From Myxococcales bacterium (GTDB taxonomy: Bacteria; Myxococcota_A; Polyangia; Haliangiales; Haliangiaceae): a stretch of 36,445 bases of DNA. The stretch is from positions 1 to 36,445 of the forward strand of contig SXJR01000032.1 in assembly GCA_005779305.1 (NCBI GenBank). The letters are read 5' to 3'. A model generated the notes under the pieces. The model was not told the origin of the DNA and did no database searches. It saw nothing but the letters and a program-made list of their open reading frames with translations. Within the stretch, counting starts at the first letter, position 1; each line of letters opens with the position of its first letter. Both the position numbers and the translations under genes were made by a program. Shown here one piece after another: positions 10,301-23,500 of this stretch.

Positions 10301-10834
10301 TCAGTCGCGCAGCGGGTCGTCGCAGTCGTCGTCGGTGATCGCCGGCAGCGCGGTGAACGTCTCGACCAGCACCGAGCCGATGGTGACCACCTGGGCCGAG
10401 GTCGGCTTGGCGCAGAACGAGTAGTCGGCCTCGGCGATGAAGCGGACCGGCACGTTGATGTTGAGATCGGCCGGGGCCGGCGGCGGGCTGGCGGCGATGG
10501 CGCCGGCCGGCACGGCCAGGTTGAGCGTGAACTCGGCCTCGTCGAGGTCGTCGGCAAAGGCGATGTCGGAGATCGAGGTCTCGGTGATCGGCGCGCCGGT
10601 GGTCGAGAGGATGTTGAGCGAGAGGTCGAGCAGGCGGTTGTCGACGTCGAGCGTGGCCGTGCCCTGCATGCGGATCACGTCGCGCGTGGTGTTGTCGGCG
10701 CGCGTGCGCTCGAGCCCCACCAGGTAGTTGCCGTCGAGGCGCGGCAGGTGCTGGTTGGCATCCTCGATCCCGATGAAGGTCTGGCAGCCGGCTCCGGCGA
10801 GGAGCGCGACGAGCGCGACGGCAGAGGCCCGCAT
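10301..10834 (-). CDS. hypothetical lipoprotein
   Basis: The 177-residue protein begins with a lipoprotein signal (MRASAVALVALLAGAGCQTF; lipobox GAGC). The body is beta-rich: DGNYLVGLERTRAD, TATLDVDNRLLDLSLNIL and VPVRFIAEADYSFCAKP suggest a single beta-sandwich of lipocalin or jelly-roll type. Two cysteines near the C-terminus (SFCAKP and DDDCDDP) may pair. I do not recognise a named family. It diverges from metX, and a TACGAT box lies 7 nt before its ATG. Confidence 0.7.
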   Translation of the reverse strand: MRASAVALVALLAGAGCQTFIGIEDANQHLPRLDGNYLVGLERTRADNTTRDVIRMQGTATLDVDNRLLDLSLNILSTTGAPITETSISDIAFADDLDEAEFTLNLAVPAGAIAASPPPAPADLNINVPVRFIAEADYSFCAKPTSAQVVTIGSVLVETFTALPAITDDDCDDPLRD

Positions 10835-10841
10835 GGCGTGT

Positions 10842-10847
10842 ATCGTA
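10842..10847 (-). promoter_or_regulatory. TACGAT -10 box of the hypothetical lipoprotein gene
   Basis: On the minus strand TACGAT is followed by 7 nt and the ATG at 10834, the same leaderless geometry as elsewhere in the window. Confidence 0.5.
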
Positions 10848-10903
10848 CTGCAACTCTTGCGAAAAAGAGAAGCCGCTATAGCGTTGACTTGTCTGTTATC
10901 ACG

Positions 10904-10909
10904 GATAAT
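10904..10909 (+). promoter_or_regulatory. GATAAT -10 box of metX
   Basis: GATAAT lies 15 nt before the metX ATG. TTGACT (10884-10889) is a good -35 match, but the spacer of 14 bp is short. The resulting leader of about 8-10 nt leaves no room for a riboswitch. Confidence 0.45.
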
Positions 10910-10924
10910 GCTCCGGACCTCCGC

Positions 10925-12337
10925 ATGAGCGATCCTGGGAACGTGCTGCGACTGATCGGCGAGCCGACCCTGTTCGATCTCGTGCTCGCCCCGATCACAC
11001 TCGAGGGCGGCGCGACGCTCACGCACCACGTCGTGCGCGGCTGGCACTGGGGACCGAAGGAGGACGCGCCGGTGCTGCGCGATCGCGGCATCCCGGCCGG
11101 TGAGACCGATCAGCGCCTGGTCGTCCGCAGCGCCGGCGAGCTGGCGGCGATGGTGCGGCGGGCGCCCCGGGTCAGCGATCCGCTGTCGCCCGACATCCCG
11201 ACCGTGGTCCTCGTTCATGCTCTCACCGGCGACGCCCGTGCCGGCAGCCCCGGCGGCTGGTGGGAGCCGCTCATCGGCCCCGGCCGCACGTTCGATCCGT
11301 CGCGAGTCCGGGTGCTGTGCTTCAACCTGCTCGGCGGCTGTTATGGAACCAGCGGTCCCGCCGACGGCAGCTTCCCCCGCCTCACCGACGACAACTACCC
11401 GGCCGAGCTGTCGCCGTCGCGAGGCGGCTTCGCCATCCCCGCCGTCGATCTGCCGGCCACCGTCACCACGTGGGATCAGGCGCGTTCGATCTTGCTCGCC
11501 CTCGACGCGCTCGGCGTGTCGCGGGTCGAGCTGCTCACCGGCGGCTCGCTCGGCGGCATGGTGGCGCTGGCGCTGGCCGCGCTCGATCCCGAGCGCTTCG
11601 AGCGGCTGGTGCCGATCGCCGCCTGCGCCGCGGCCTCGAGCTGGATCCTGGCCTGGAACCACGTCGGCCGGCAGGCCATCCTCGCCGACCCCGGCTTTCC
11701 CGACGACGTCGGCCGCGGCCTCGAGCTGGCCCGCCAGGTCGCCACGATCACGTACCGCGCCGAGCCCGGCCTCGATCGCGCCCAGGGTCGGCGCCAGGGC
11801 AGCGACGAGTCGGGCGACTGGTCGTCGCGTGCCCGTTACCACGTGCAGACCTACCTCGAGCACCAGGGCCAGAAGTTGCGGGCCCGCTTCGACGCTCGCA
11901 GCTACCTCACGCTGATCGGCGCCATGGACCACCATGATCTGTCGCGGCGCCCGCCTCGACCCGAGGGTGTCGAGAGCTGGCCGGCCCACGTCGATCCGGC
12001 GCCGGCAGCGTTCGGCGGTCCGGCGCTCGAGCCGGCGCAGCCGCGGCCGGCGTCGTGGGGCCTCGATCGCATCCGCGCCGCCACACTCGCCATCGGCATC
12101 GATACCGATGCGCTCTACCTGCCCGCCCACACCGACGACCTTGTGCGCGCGCTGGCCGCCCGCGGCGCGGCCGCGCGGATGGCCACGCTCTCGTCGCAGC
12201 ACGGCCACGACGCCTTCCTCACCGAGTGGGATCAGCTCCACCACCACCTGACCGCGGCCCTGGCACTGGCGCCGGCACGCGCCGCGTTGATAGGCTCGAC
12301 ACGGTGGCAGAGACCCGGGACCCCGTCGTCAACGTGA
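10925..12337 (+). CDS. metX: homoserine O-acetyltransferase-like alpha/beta hydrolase
   Basis: The enzyme would transfer an acetyl group from acetyl-CoA to L-homoserine, the entry step to methionine by direct sulfhydrylation. The alpha/beta-hydrolase core shows the oxyanion segment TVVLVHALTGDA, the family motif FNLLGGCYGTSGP, and nucleophile Ser208 in GGSLGGM. The late triad members are Asp in GIDTDALYLP and His (~427) in SQHGHDAF. At 470 residues it is longer than the usual ~370, mainly through extra sequence at ~40-90 and ~280-370. The last ~15 residues overlap the next gene and contain rare ATA and ACA codons, as if constrained by a promoter. O-succinyl specificity cannot be excluded from sequence alone. 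Confidence 0.85.
   Translation: MSDPGNVLRLIGEPTLFDLVLAPITLEGGATLTHHVVRGWHWGPKEDAPVLRDRGIPAGETDQRLVVRSAGELAAMVRRAPRVSDPLSPDIPTVVLVHALTGDARAGSPGGWWEPLIGPGRTFDPSRVRVLCFNLLGGCYGTSGPADGSFPRLTDDNYPAELSPSRGGFAIPAVDLPATVTTWDQARSILLALDALGVSRVELLTGGSLGGMVALALAALDPERFERLVPIAACAAASSWILAWNHVGRQAILADPGFPDDVGRGLELARQVATITYRAEPGLDRAQGRRQGSDESGDWSSRARYHVQTYLEHQGQKLRARFDARSYLTLIGAMDHHDLSRRPPRPEGVESWPAHVDPAPAAFGGPALEPAQPRPASWGLDRIRAATLAIGIDTDALYLPAHTDDLVRALAARGAAARMATLSSQHGHDAFLTEWDQLHHHLTAALALAPARAALIGSTRWQRPGTPSST
12291..12296 (+). promoter_or_regulatory. TAGGCT -10 box inside the end of metX, for the CBS-like gene
   Basis: TAGGCT is followed by 7 nt and the GTG at 12304. The same hexamer serves the sigma-factor gene at 17520-17525. 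It would give the CBS-like gene its own leaderless transcript besides read-through from metX. Confidence 0.45.
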
Positions 12338-13587
12338 CGCGCACCGCGACGAGCGCGCTCTCGCTCATCGGTGACACGCCGCTGGTGCGGGTCACGCGCA
12401 TGGACACAGGTCCGTGCGAGCTCTGGCTCAAGCTCGAGAGCCAGAACCCGGGCGGATCGATCGAGGACCGCGTCGCGCGGGCGATGATCGATGCCGCCGA
12501 AGCCAGCGGCGAGCTGAAGCCGAACGGGCACATCGTCGAGGCCGCCGCCGGCAACCTCGCGCTCGGCCTGGCGCTGGTCGCGGCGGTCCGCGGCCACAAG
12601 CTGACCCTGGTCGTCTCCGACAAGGTGAACCAGGAGACGATCCTGCAGCTCAAGGCGCTGGGGGCGCGCTGCGTGATCACCCGCGGCGACGTGGAGCCTG
12701 GCCATCCCCAGCACGCGCAGGAGCTGGCCCGGCGCATCGCCCGCGACGAGGCCGGCTGGCTGGTCGATCACCGCGAGAATCCGGCCGCCTCGCGCGCGCA
12801 CGAGGCGACGACTGGCCCCGAGATCTGGGCGCAGACCGACGGCCGCCTCGACGCGGTCGTGTGCGGGCTCGACGCCGGCGACTCGCAGGCCGGCCTGTCG
12901 CGCTACTTCGCGCAGGTCGATCCCGGTGTCCAGGTGATCGGCGCCGACGCGGCCGCGATCCCCGACGGCGAGGCCTTCGCGGTGGTGCGCGAGCTCCGCC
13001 GGGCCGAGGGCGTCCTGGCCGGCACGTCGTCAGGCGCGCTGATCGCTGCGGCCCTGCGCTGGTGCCGCGCCCAGCAGGAGCCCCGGCGCGTGGTCGCGCT
13101 GATCCTCGACAGCGGCGGCCGCCATCTGTCGCCCGCCTATAACGATCAGTGGATAGACGAGCAGGGGCTGTCGGTGCGGCCGGCGACCGGCGACCTGCGC
13201 GATCTGGTCGCGCGCCGCGCCCGCGAGGGCGACGTGATCTACGTCGGCCCTGATGACACGCTGTCGGTCGCCTACGCCCGCATGCGCTCGAGCGACGTCT
13301 CGCAGCTGCCGGTGCTCGACGGCAAACGCCTGGTCGGCATCGTCGACGAGTCCGACATGCTCCTGGCCGCGCTCGGCGACGCCACCCGCGGCGCCGCGTC
13401 GTTCGCCCGCCCGGTGCGCGAGGTGATGTCGCCCGCGGTGCAGACCCTGGCGCCCACCGCCGGCGTGCACCAGCTCCTCCCGCTCTTCGATCGCGGCATG
13501 GTCGGCATCGTCGTCGACGGTGACGAGCTGCTCGGCCTGGTCACTCGCGTCGACCTGCTCAACTACCTGCGCCGCCGCGCCGGCTGA
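12304..13587 (+). CDS. cystathionine beta-synthase-like pseudoenzyme with two C-terminal CBS domains
   Basis: The protein (427 residues) has the layout of cystathionine beta-synthase: a fold-type II PLP-enzyme domain (~15-320) and a CBS (Bateman) pair (~325-427). The active site is gone. The Schiff-base Lys of the NPGGSxKDR motif is Glu54 (NPGGSIEDR). The substrate loop TSGNTG is replaced by AAAGNLA, and the glycine-rich PLP-phosphate loop is absent (CGLDAGDSQAG). The fold is otherwise well kept (GDTPLVRVTRMD, DSGGRHLSPAYNDQW). It probably acts as a regulator, perhaps sensing an adenosyl ligand through the CBS pair, rather than as an enzyme. It overlaps metX by 34 bp. The GTG at 12334, which overlaps the metX stop as GTGA, is an alternative start. 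Confidence 0.82.
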   Translation: MAETRDPVVNVTRTATSALSLIGDTPLVRVTRMDTGPCELWLKLESQNPGGSIEDRVARAMIDAAEASGELKPNGHIVEAAAGNLALGLALVAAVRGHKLTLVVSDKVNQETILQLKALGARCVITRGDVEPGHPQHAQELARRIARDEAGWLVDHRENPAASRAHEATTGPEIWAQTDGRLDAVVCGLDAGDSQAGLSRYFAQVDPGVQVIGADAAAIPDGEAFAVVRELRRAEGVLAGTSSGALIAAALRWCRAQQEPRRVVALILDSGGRHLSPAYNDQWIDEQGLSVRPATGDLRDLVARRAREGDVIYVGPDDTLSVAYARMRSSDVSQLPVLDGKRLVGIVDESDMLLAALGDATRGAASFARPVREVMSPAVQTLAPTAGVHQLLPLFDRGMVGIVVDGDELLGLVTRVDLLNYLRRRAG

Positions 13588-13602
13588 TCTGCAGGCCGCA
13601 GG

Positions 13603-16910
<3,308 letters not shown>

Positions 16911-16914
<4 letters not shown>

Positions 16915-17510
16915 TCGATGATCCCCTGGGCGCGGGCCAGCTCGCGGAGGCGGTGCTTGAGCCGCTCGAAGCGTTTGCGAAGGGTCGCGGCCTCGCGCTT
17001 GATGTCGGCGTCGGGCGCGCTGAGGACGCGCGCGATGTCGACCCACTCGAGGCCCCGGTCGACCCGCAGGCCGAGCAGGATGCGCTCGTCGGGCTCGAGG
17101 CTCTCGCGCAGCCGCGTGAAGGCGTCCTTGACCTCGGTGCGGCGGTACGCCGCGGTGGTGGTGCGGACCTGGGCGATCGCCGCCTCGACGCTGGCGTCCT
17201 CGAGCGCGCCGCGACGCTTGACGCTGCCGGGGCCGCGGCGAGCGTGAAAGAACTCGTTGCGCGCCACCACGTACGCCCAGACCCTGAACGAGCTTTCCCA
17301 GCGGAAGGCGGGCAAGGCACGCCACAGCTTCTCGCACAGGGCGCCGAAGATCTCGTCGGCCTCCGACGGGTTGCCGGTGAGGCCGACGAGGAAGCCCATC
17401 AGCTCGTCGCCGTAGCCGCGCACCGCCGCGGTCATGGCGCCTGACAGATCATGGGCTTGGATGCGACGCCGCAGCTCGGCCTCGAGGTCAGCTCGCGCGG
17501 TCGCGTCCAC
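16911..17510 (-). CDS. ECF-like RNA polymerase sigma factor (kinase-linked)
   Basis: The 199-residue protein has sigma-70 region 2 at ~25-90 (YGDELMGFLVGLTGN, AFRWESSFRVWAYVVARNEF) and region 4 at ~130-195 (LEPDERILLGLRVDRGLEW, KREAATLRKRFERLKHRLRE). There is no anti-sigma gene. Instead the next gene, overlapping by 4 bp, is a Ser/Thr kinase, as in the ECF groups regulated by phosphorylation. Start is GTG; a TAGGCT box lies 9 nt upstream. It diverges from the giant annexin-repeat gene, with 88 bp between starts, so that gene is a natural candidate target. This last point is inference. Confidence 0.85.
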
Positions 17511-17519
17511 AAGGGGACT

Positions 17520-17525
17520 AGCCTA
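17520..17525 (-). promoter_or_regulatory. TAGGCT -10 box of the sigma-factor gene
   Basis: On the minus strand TAGGCT is followed by 9 nt and the GTG at 17510. The same 88-bp divergent region holds a GGTCAC direct repeat (17565-17570 and 17574-17579), a possible operator. Confidence 0.45.
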
Positions 17526-17581
17526 CCCCAGGACGCACCGCAGAAAACAATCTGCCGGGGCGGCGGTCACACGGGTCACCG

Positions 17582-17587
17582 AGGGGG
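17582..17587 (+). promoter_or_regulatory. purine-rich ribosome binding site of the giant gene
   Basis: AGGGGG lies 11 nt before the ATG at 17599, which supports that start over GTG or ATG codons further upstream that would run into the sigma-factor gene. Confidence 0.45.
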
Positions 17588-17598
17588 TCAGCATCCGT

Positions 17599-20500
17599 AT
17601 GACTCACCCGTTCCTGCGCAAGCTCGCTGCCCTGGCCGAGGAAGATGGCCTCGAGGACATCAGCCAGCTCCTGGGAACGCCGGGCCGCCGTACGCTGACC
17701 TCGAAGCTGCCGCCGCGCGCCGTCGAGGCGGCGCCGATCGTGATCAACGTCGCCGACGCCGAGAGCGCCCGGGCCCTCGGCGACACGATCCTGGTCGCCG
17801 CGCGAGCCAAGTTTCAGCGCGCGGCGAGCGGGCCGAGCGACCAGGCTGGCGAAGCGATCGTCGATCCGATCGTCGATCCGATCGTCGATCCGGCGAAAGC
17901 CTTCGTCGCCAGCGCTTCGTCGCCGCCGGCGTCCGCACGTCACCAGGTCAAGCCCGCCACCCGGAGACCCCTCGACAAGGCGCGCCGCCAGGCGGAGCAC
18001 AAGGCGGCCCTCGGAGACGCGGTCCCCATGGGCCGGCGACTTGATGGCAAGGTCAGACTCGAACGCACGGACGAAGCGCGCACGGACGATGCGCCGCGGT
18101 TCACGGCGAGCCCCGGCGACGATCGGCGCGCGTTCAGGGCCGCCGCCGTCGAGCCGACGAAACCTGGTGAACCCGTCGAGCCGACGAAGCTTCGTGAACC
18201 GGTCGAGGACCCCTTCGCCATGCACCTGTTGCCGGCGCGCAAGCCTGACGGCGCAGGGTCCAGCGCCGCGGGCTCAGCTCCCGCGACGCCAGCCAGCCCG
18301 GCTTCGTTGCCCGGCTTCGAGCGGGCCGCGGCTTTCGGTCCTGCGATGCCTCAGGCGACCGAGGAGCTTGCCGGTACCGACCGCGCGCCCGGCCTCGAAG
18401 GCCTGCCGTTCGACGACATCTTCGAGCGCACGCGTGTCGCCGGTGCCAGCGAACCACTGACGGCCACGACCGAAGCAACGGAATCCAAGGAAGTCGAGCA
18501 CGCGGATGCGCCCGACCATGCGTTCCAGGCCGCCGCGGCGGAGCCAGCCTCGCCGCGGAAACCCTCGTTGACACCTCGCACCGCCCACGCGGAGGCGAAA
18601 CGCCATCTCGACAGACCCGACGACGCGCGCGGCTTCCGCGCCGCAAAGCCCGACGACGCGCGCGGCTTCCGCGCCGCAAAGCCCGACGACGCTCCCGCCT
18701 TTCGCGCCGCAAAGCCCGACGACGCTCCCGCCTTTCGCGCCGCAAAGCCCGACAACGCGCGCGTTGTTCGCGCCGCGAAGCCCGACGACGCTCCCGCTTT
18801 TAGCGCCGCGAAGCCCGACGACGCGCGCGTTGTTCGCGCCGCGAAACCCGACGACGCTCCCGCCTTTCGCGCCGCCAAGGCCGAAAAGCCCGACGAGCTC
18901 GATGGAGCGCCCGACTTTCGTGCCGCCAGGCCTGACGCCGCCGCTCCTGGCGCCGCCAAGCCCGATGACGCGTCCGCGTTTCGTGCCGCCAAGACCAAGG
19001 ACGCGCCCGACTCCCGTGCGGCCAGCGTCGGCGACGCACCCGCCCGCCGGTTGCGGACCAACGACGAGCCCAGGCCCGGCGTAGACGCCGATTCCCGAGG
19101 CAAGGAAGCTCGCGCCACGGACGGACGCGGCACGTACGCGAAGGCCAACCGCGCGCCGGGAGGGAATCTCGCACCGAGCGACGACACCAGCTCACCGCTG
19201 GATCCGTACTTCGATCGCGACACCCCATTCTCGGGCCCCTCGGCTGGCCCGGCACCGTCGGGCCCCGCGCCGGCTCCCGGTCGCGCACCCGCACCTGGCG
19301 GCCCTGCGCCGGCCAAGCCCGCGCCCGCCGGTCCCGCGCCGGGCGGCGGTGGTAGCGGCGCCGCCGATCTGGAAGCTCAGAAGCAGGCCGTGAAGCAGCA
19401 GGCGGAGCGCAAGCGCGCCGAGGTCACGGAGCTGCATCAGCACACCGCGGCCACGGCCAGCGCGCAGGCGCAGACCGAGCGGCAGACCAAGTTCGACGCG
19501 GCCAGGGCCGAGGCGCAGGCCGAGAAGGCGCGCCTCGACGGCGAGCGCGACGCGGCCAAGGCCGAGGCTGCCGCCGAGCGCGAATCCAAGGAGGTCACCC
19601 GGGCCGGCCTCGAAGAAGAGATCGCGACCGCCGAGACCCAGGAGGTCGCCGAGCTGACCAGCGGCAAGGACAGCGCGGTCCAGGAGCTCCAGGCCACACT
19701 CGACAACCAGAAGGCGAGACTGACCACCGAGCACGAGGCGCTCATGGCCAAGGTCGATGCCGAGCTGGCGACCTCCGAGCAGGAGTCAGCTACCAAGCTG
19801 GGCGAGAAGACCGAGGCGCTGCGCACCAACCTGGAGGCCGAGCTCCTGCAGCTCGAGACCAGCAACGAGACGCGCAAGGCCAAGAACCTCGCGACGGCCG
19901 AGAGCGAGCGCGACGCCTTCCTCGAGGAGGGACGCCGTCAGGAGAAGGACGCCCGCGAGCGCGGCGAGACCGATGCCGCCGCCGTGAAGGACGCCGCCGA
20001 GGTCGACGCCACCGCCGCCATCGAGGAGGCCAAGACCCGCGGCCTGGCGGCACAGAACGCGGCCCTCGCCGCCGCCGAGCAGCTCACCGACCCGGCAGAG
20101 AAGGAGAAGAAGAAGGGCACCGCCGTCCTCGCGTTCAACGAGGCGCTCCTGGCCGGCACCAACAAGGCCATCCAGCTCCGCACCCAGGCGGCGGTGTCCT
20201 CCGACACCATCCGCACCAAGGCGATGGAGCTCGCCGATGGCATGCGGACCAAGGCGGAGGAGAAGGCCAAGTCACTGGTGAGCGACGCCAAGCAGCTCAA
20301 CACCACGCTCGACACCCAGCTCGCGCTCGAGAAACGCAACGCCGACGCCAAGCTGGTCAGCGCACTCGGGGCCCTCGAGAGCGAGCAACAGACCTTGCTG
20401 GCGCAGCTCCGCACCAACGCCGCGACCCAGCGCACCACCGCCGCGACCAAGCTGGCCGCCGACACCGCGACGATCGACGCCGACCGCGGCTCGGCCGTCC

Positions 20501-23500
20501 AGGACCTCGAGGCGAAGCTGGCGACCGACCTCGCCACGGCCAAGGACAAGGCCGCCAAGGCCCGCACCGACCTTGCCAGCCGCAGCGAGAGCGACCTCGC
20601 CGCGGCCGCCGACGAGGTTCGCAAGGCCACCGCCGCGATCGATCAGGCGTCGGAGGACGCCGAGACGCGCAACGGCGAGACCGTCGCCAAGGTGGAGGCC
20701 ACGGTGACCGCCCGCACCACCGCCGGGATCGCCGACATGCAGCGCGTCGCCGCCGAGACTCTCATCTCGATCGACGTCGAGGCCGACGCGATGGTCCGCA
20801 GCCTCGACGAGCGCGGCAAGCTGATGCTGGCGCAGCAGGACGCCGCCGCCAAGGCGACCGAGGAAGGGCTGGCCAACCGCCAGGCCGCCATCGAGAAGGA
20901 CCTCGCCGAGCAGGCTCAGATCCGCAAGGACGAGATCGGCAAGGAGGCCATCGCCGAGCAGGAGAAGCTGCGCGAGGAGAAGCTCGACGGGCTCGACAAG
21001 ACCTACAACGAGCTCGACAGCGAGCTCGATCACGCCCTCGACCCCAGCCGCAATCGCGCGGCCGAGGACGCGGCGGCCGAGGCCCAGAAGGCCGAAGCCG
21101 ACAAGCTGGCCGCCCAGATGGCCGACGAGCTCGACGATACGTTCGTCGACGAGGACGCCGTGCTCGACATGATGTCGGGCAAGACGCCGGCGCAGGTCGC
21201 GGCGATGAAGGCGGCCTACAAGGACAAGACCGGCAAGGACCTCGACACCGACCTCGGCGGCGCCATGGACGACGACGAGATGAAGCTGGCCAAGGCCCAG
21301 ATGACCGGCGACAAGCTGACCCAGCGCCTGGCCCGGCTCGAGTACGAGTCGGACGAGTGGCTTACCGACGAGACCAAGATGGCCGCGGCCATGGACGGCC
21401 TGACCGCCGAGGAGAAGACCGAGCTGGCCAAGCGCTTCGAGCAGCGCACCGGTGACGACCTCGCCACCACCCTCGACGACGAGCTGGATGCCGAGCAGCG
21501 GGCCGAGGTCGGCGAGGTCAAGGACGGCCAGGAGTCGTACGGCAAGGGCGGCGAGATGTCGGAGGTGCAGCTGGAGGCGGCGGCGGCCCTCGGCAAGGCG
21601 AAGCTGGCCGAGATGCGCAAGGGCGACAAGAAACTCACCGACGAGCAGGACAAGGCCGCCGCCAAGGCCGCCGCCGACATCCGCGCCGGCATGACCCAGC
21701 TCATCGGCACCGACGAGGACGCCATCCTCGACGCGCTCAAGGGCAAGTCACCCGAGGAGATCGCCGCGATCAAGGCGCACTTCGCGGCCCAGGGCTGGGG
21801 CGACATGGAGAGCTCGATGGAAGAGTCGATGGGCGGCCTCCTCGATTCCGCCGACGACATGAAGCTGGCCAAGGCGCGGCTGTCGGGCGATCCGGTGGTG
21901 GCCGCAGCCGCCCAGCTCGAGGTCGCGATGGACGGCGCCGGCACCGACACCGACGCCGTGCACGAAGCGCTGGAGGGCATCACCGACCCCGAGCAGCGCC
22001 GCAAGGTCGAGCAGGAATACGAGTCGCGCACCGGCTGCAAGCTGGACGAGGACGTGAAAGGCGAGCTCAGCGGCTACGACGCCCGCCTGGCCGAGGCCAT
22101 GATGATCGACGATCCGGTGAAGCGGGTCTCGGCGATCGCCGCCAACCGGCTCGACGAGGCCGCCAACGGCAACTTCATCAGCGAGGCCACCGGCGTCCGC
22201 GTGCCCAGCATCCTGATCGGCGGCATCACCGCCCACTCCGCGTTCACCGACGAGAAGAAGATGTACGCCGAGCTGGAGAAGATCAAGGACCCGGCGGTGC
22301 GCGCGCAGCTGGAGAAGGACTACGCGGAGCTCACCGGCAAGTCGCTGCGCTCGGACCTGGCCGACAGCCTCGGCGGCAGCGAGGACAACGCCCGCTACGA
22401 CGCCGTCGAAGCGTACCTCGACGGCGACCTGGATGCGGCGCGCGCCGCCCGCATCCGCGCCGGCGCCGACTCGCCGTGGGGCACCGACGAGCAGGAGATC
22501 TACAAGCAGCTCGAAGGCCTGAGCCCGGACGAGCGCAAGCGTCTGCAGGCCAAGCTCGTCGATCAGACCAAGTCGGGCGACAACCCCGACGGCCTGACGC
22601 TGGACAACATCCTCGAAGACGAGCTGTCGGACGAGCAGCTCGACAAGGGCAAGGAGCTGGCCAGGGACGGCAAGGTCAGCGACGCCACCGCGATCCGCAA
22701 CGCCCTCCAGGGGCTCGGCACCGACGACGAGGGGCTGCGCAAGGCGCTCGCCGGCAAGTCCAAGGACGAGATCGACGCGATGGCCAAGGACTACAACGCC
22801 CGCTACGGCAAGGACGGCGACGACTTCTTCGCCGACATCCGCGGCGAGAACCTCGGCGGCCGCGAAGCCAAGCTGCTCGAGCTCCAGCTCACCAAGGGCG
22901 AGCCGCAGACCGATGCGGAGAAGATCCAGCGTATCAAGGACCTGCACGAGATCGAGCGCGGCGACGGCAACTTGATCACCGACTGGGCCCGCGGGGACGC
23001 GGGCGAGGACATGGACCGCCAGCTCGAGGCGGCCAAGGAGCTCGAGAAGAAGCTCAAGGACGGCACCCTGAGCGAGGACGACAAGCAGGCGCTCACCGAC
23101 GTCACGAACTACCACGCCAATTCGGTCGGCAACTACCGCAAGGCGCAGGAGGACGTGGTGTCGGTGATGAGCACCGCCAGCGATGCGCTCTACGGGACCA
23201 ATCCCATCCTCGCGGCCATGCAGCGCATCAGCAACAAGCGCATGGTGCTGGAGGACAACTACGGCGCCGGCGAGATCATCAAGGACGTCGGTGTCGAGGT
23301 GGCCAAGATGGGAGTCCAGGCGCTCACGGCCATCGTCGGCGGTGGGGCGCTCATGGAGGGCATCGGAGGGCTTGGCAAGGAAGTCTTGATGGGCGCCTTC
23401 AAGGGCATGCTCGAGGGCGTCGTGGAAGGCGCCTTCGACGAGGCCGCGATCCGCGACCTCGGCGACTACGTGAAGGGCCTGCTCAGCAAGGGCGCCACCG

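Noticed and set aside
10835-10924. SAM riboswitch upstream of metX
   Set aside because: The -10 box leaves a leader of only about 10 nt, and no paired elements of known SAM riboswitches are present.
17518-18225. Minus-strand open frame opposite the start of the giant gene
   Set aside because: No start signal and no family motifs; it would fill the divergent promoter region and read through the coding repeats antisense.
18616-19056. Regular 33-bp spacing resembling a CRISPR array
   Set aside because: The repeats are contiguous, have no unique spacers, and stay in frame inside a long coding region.
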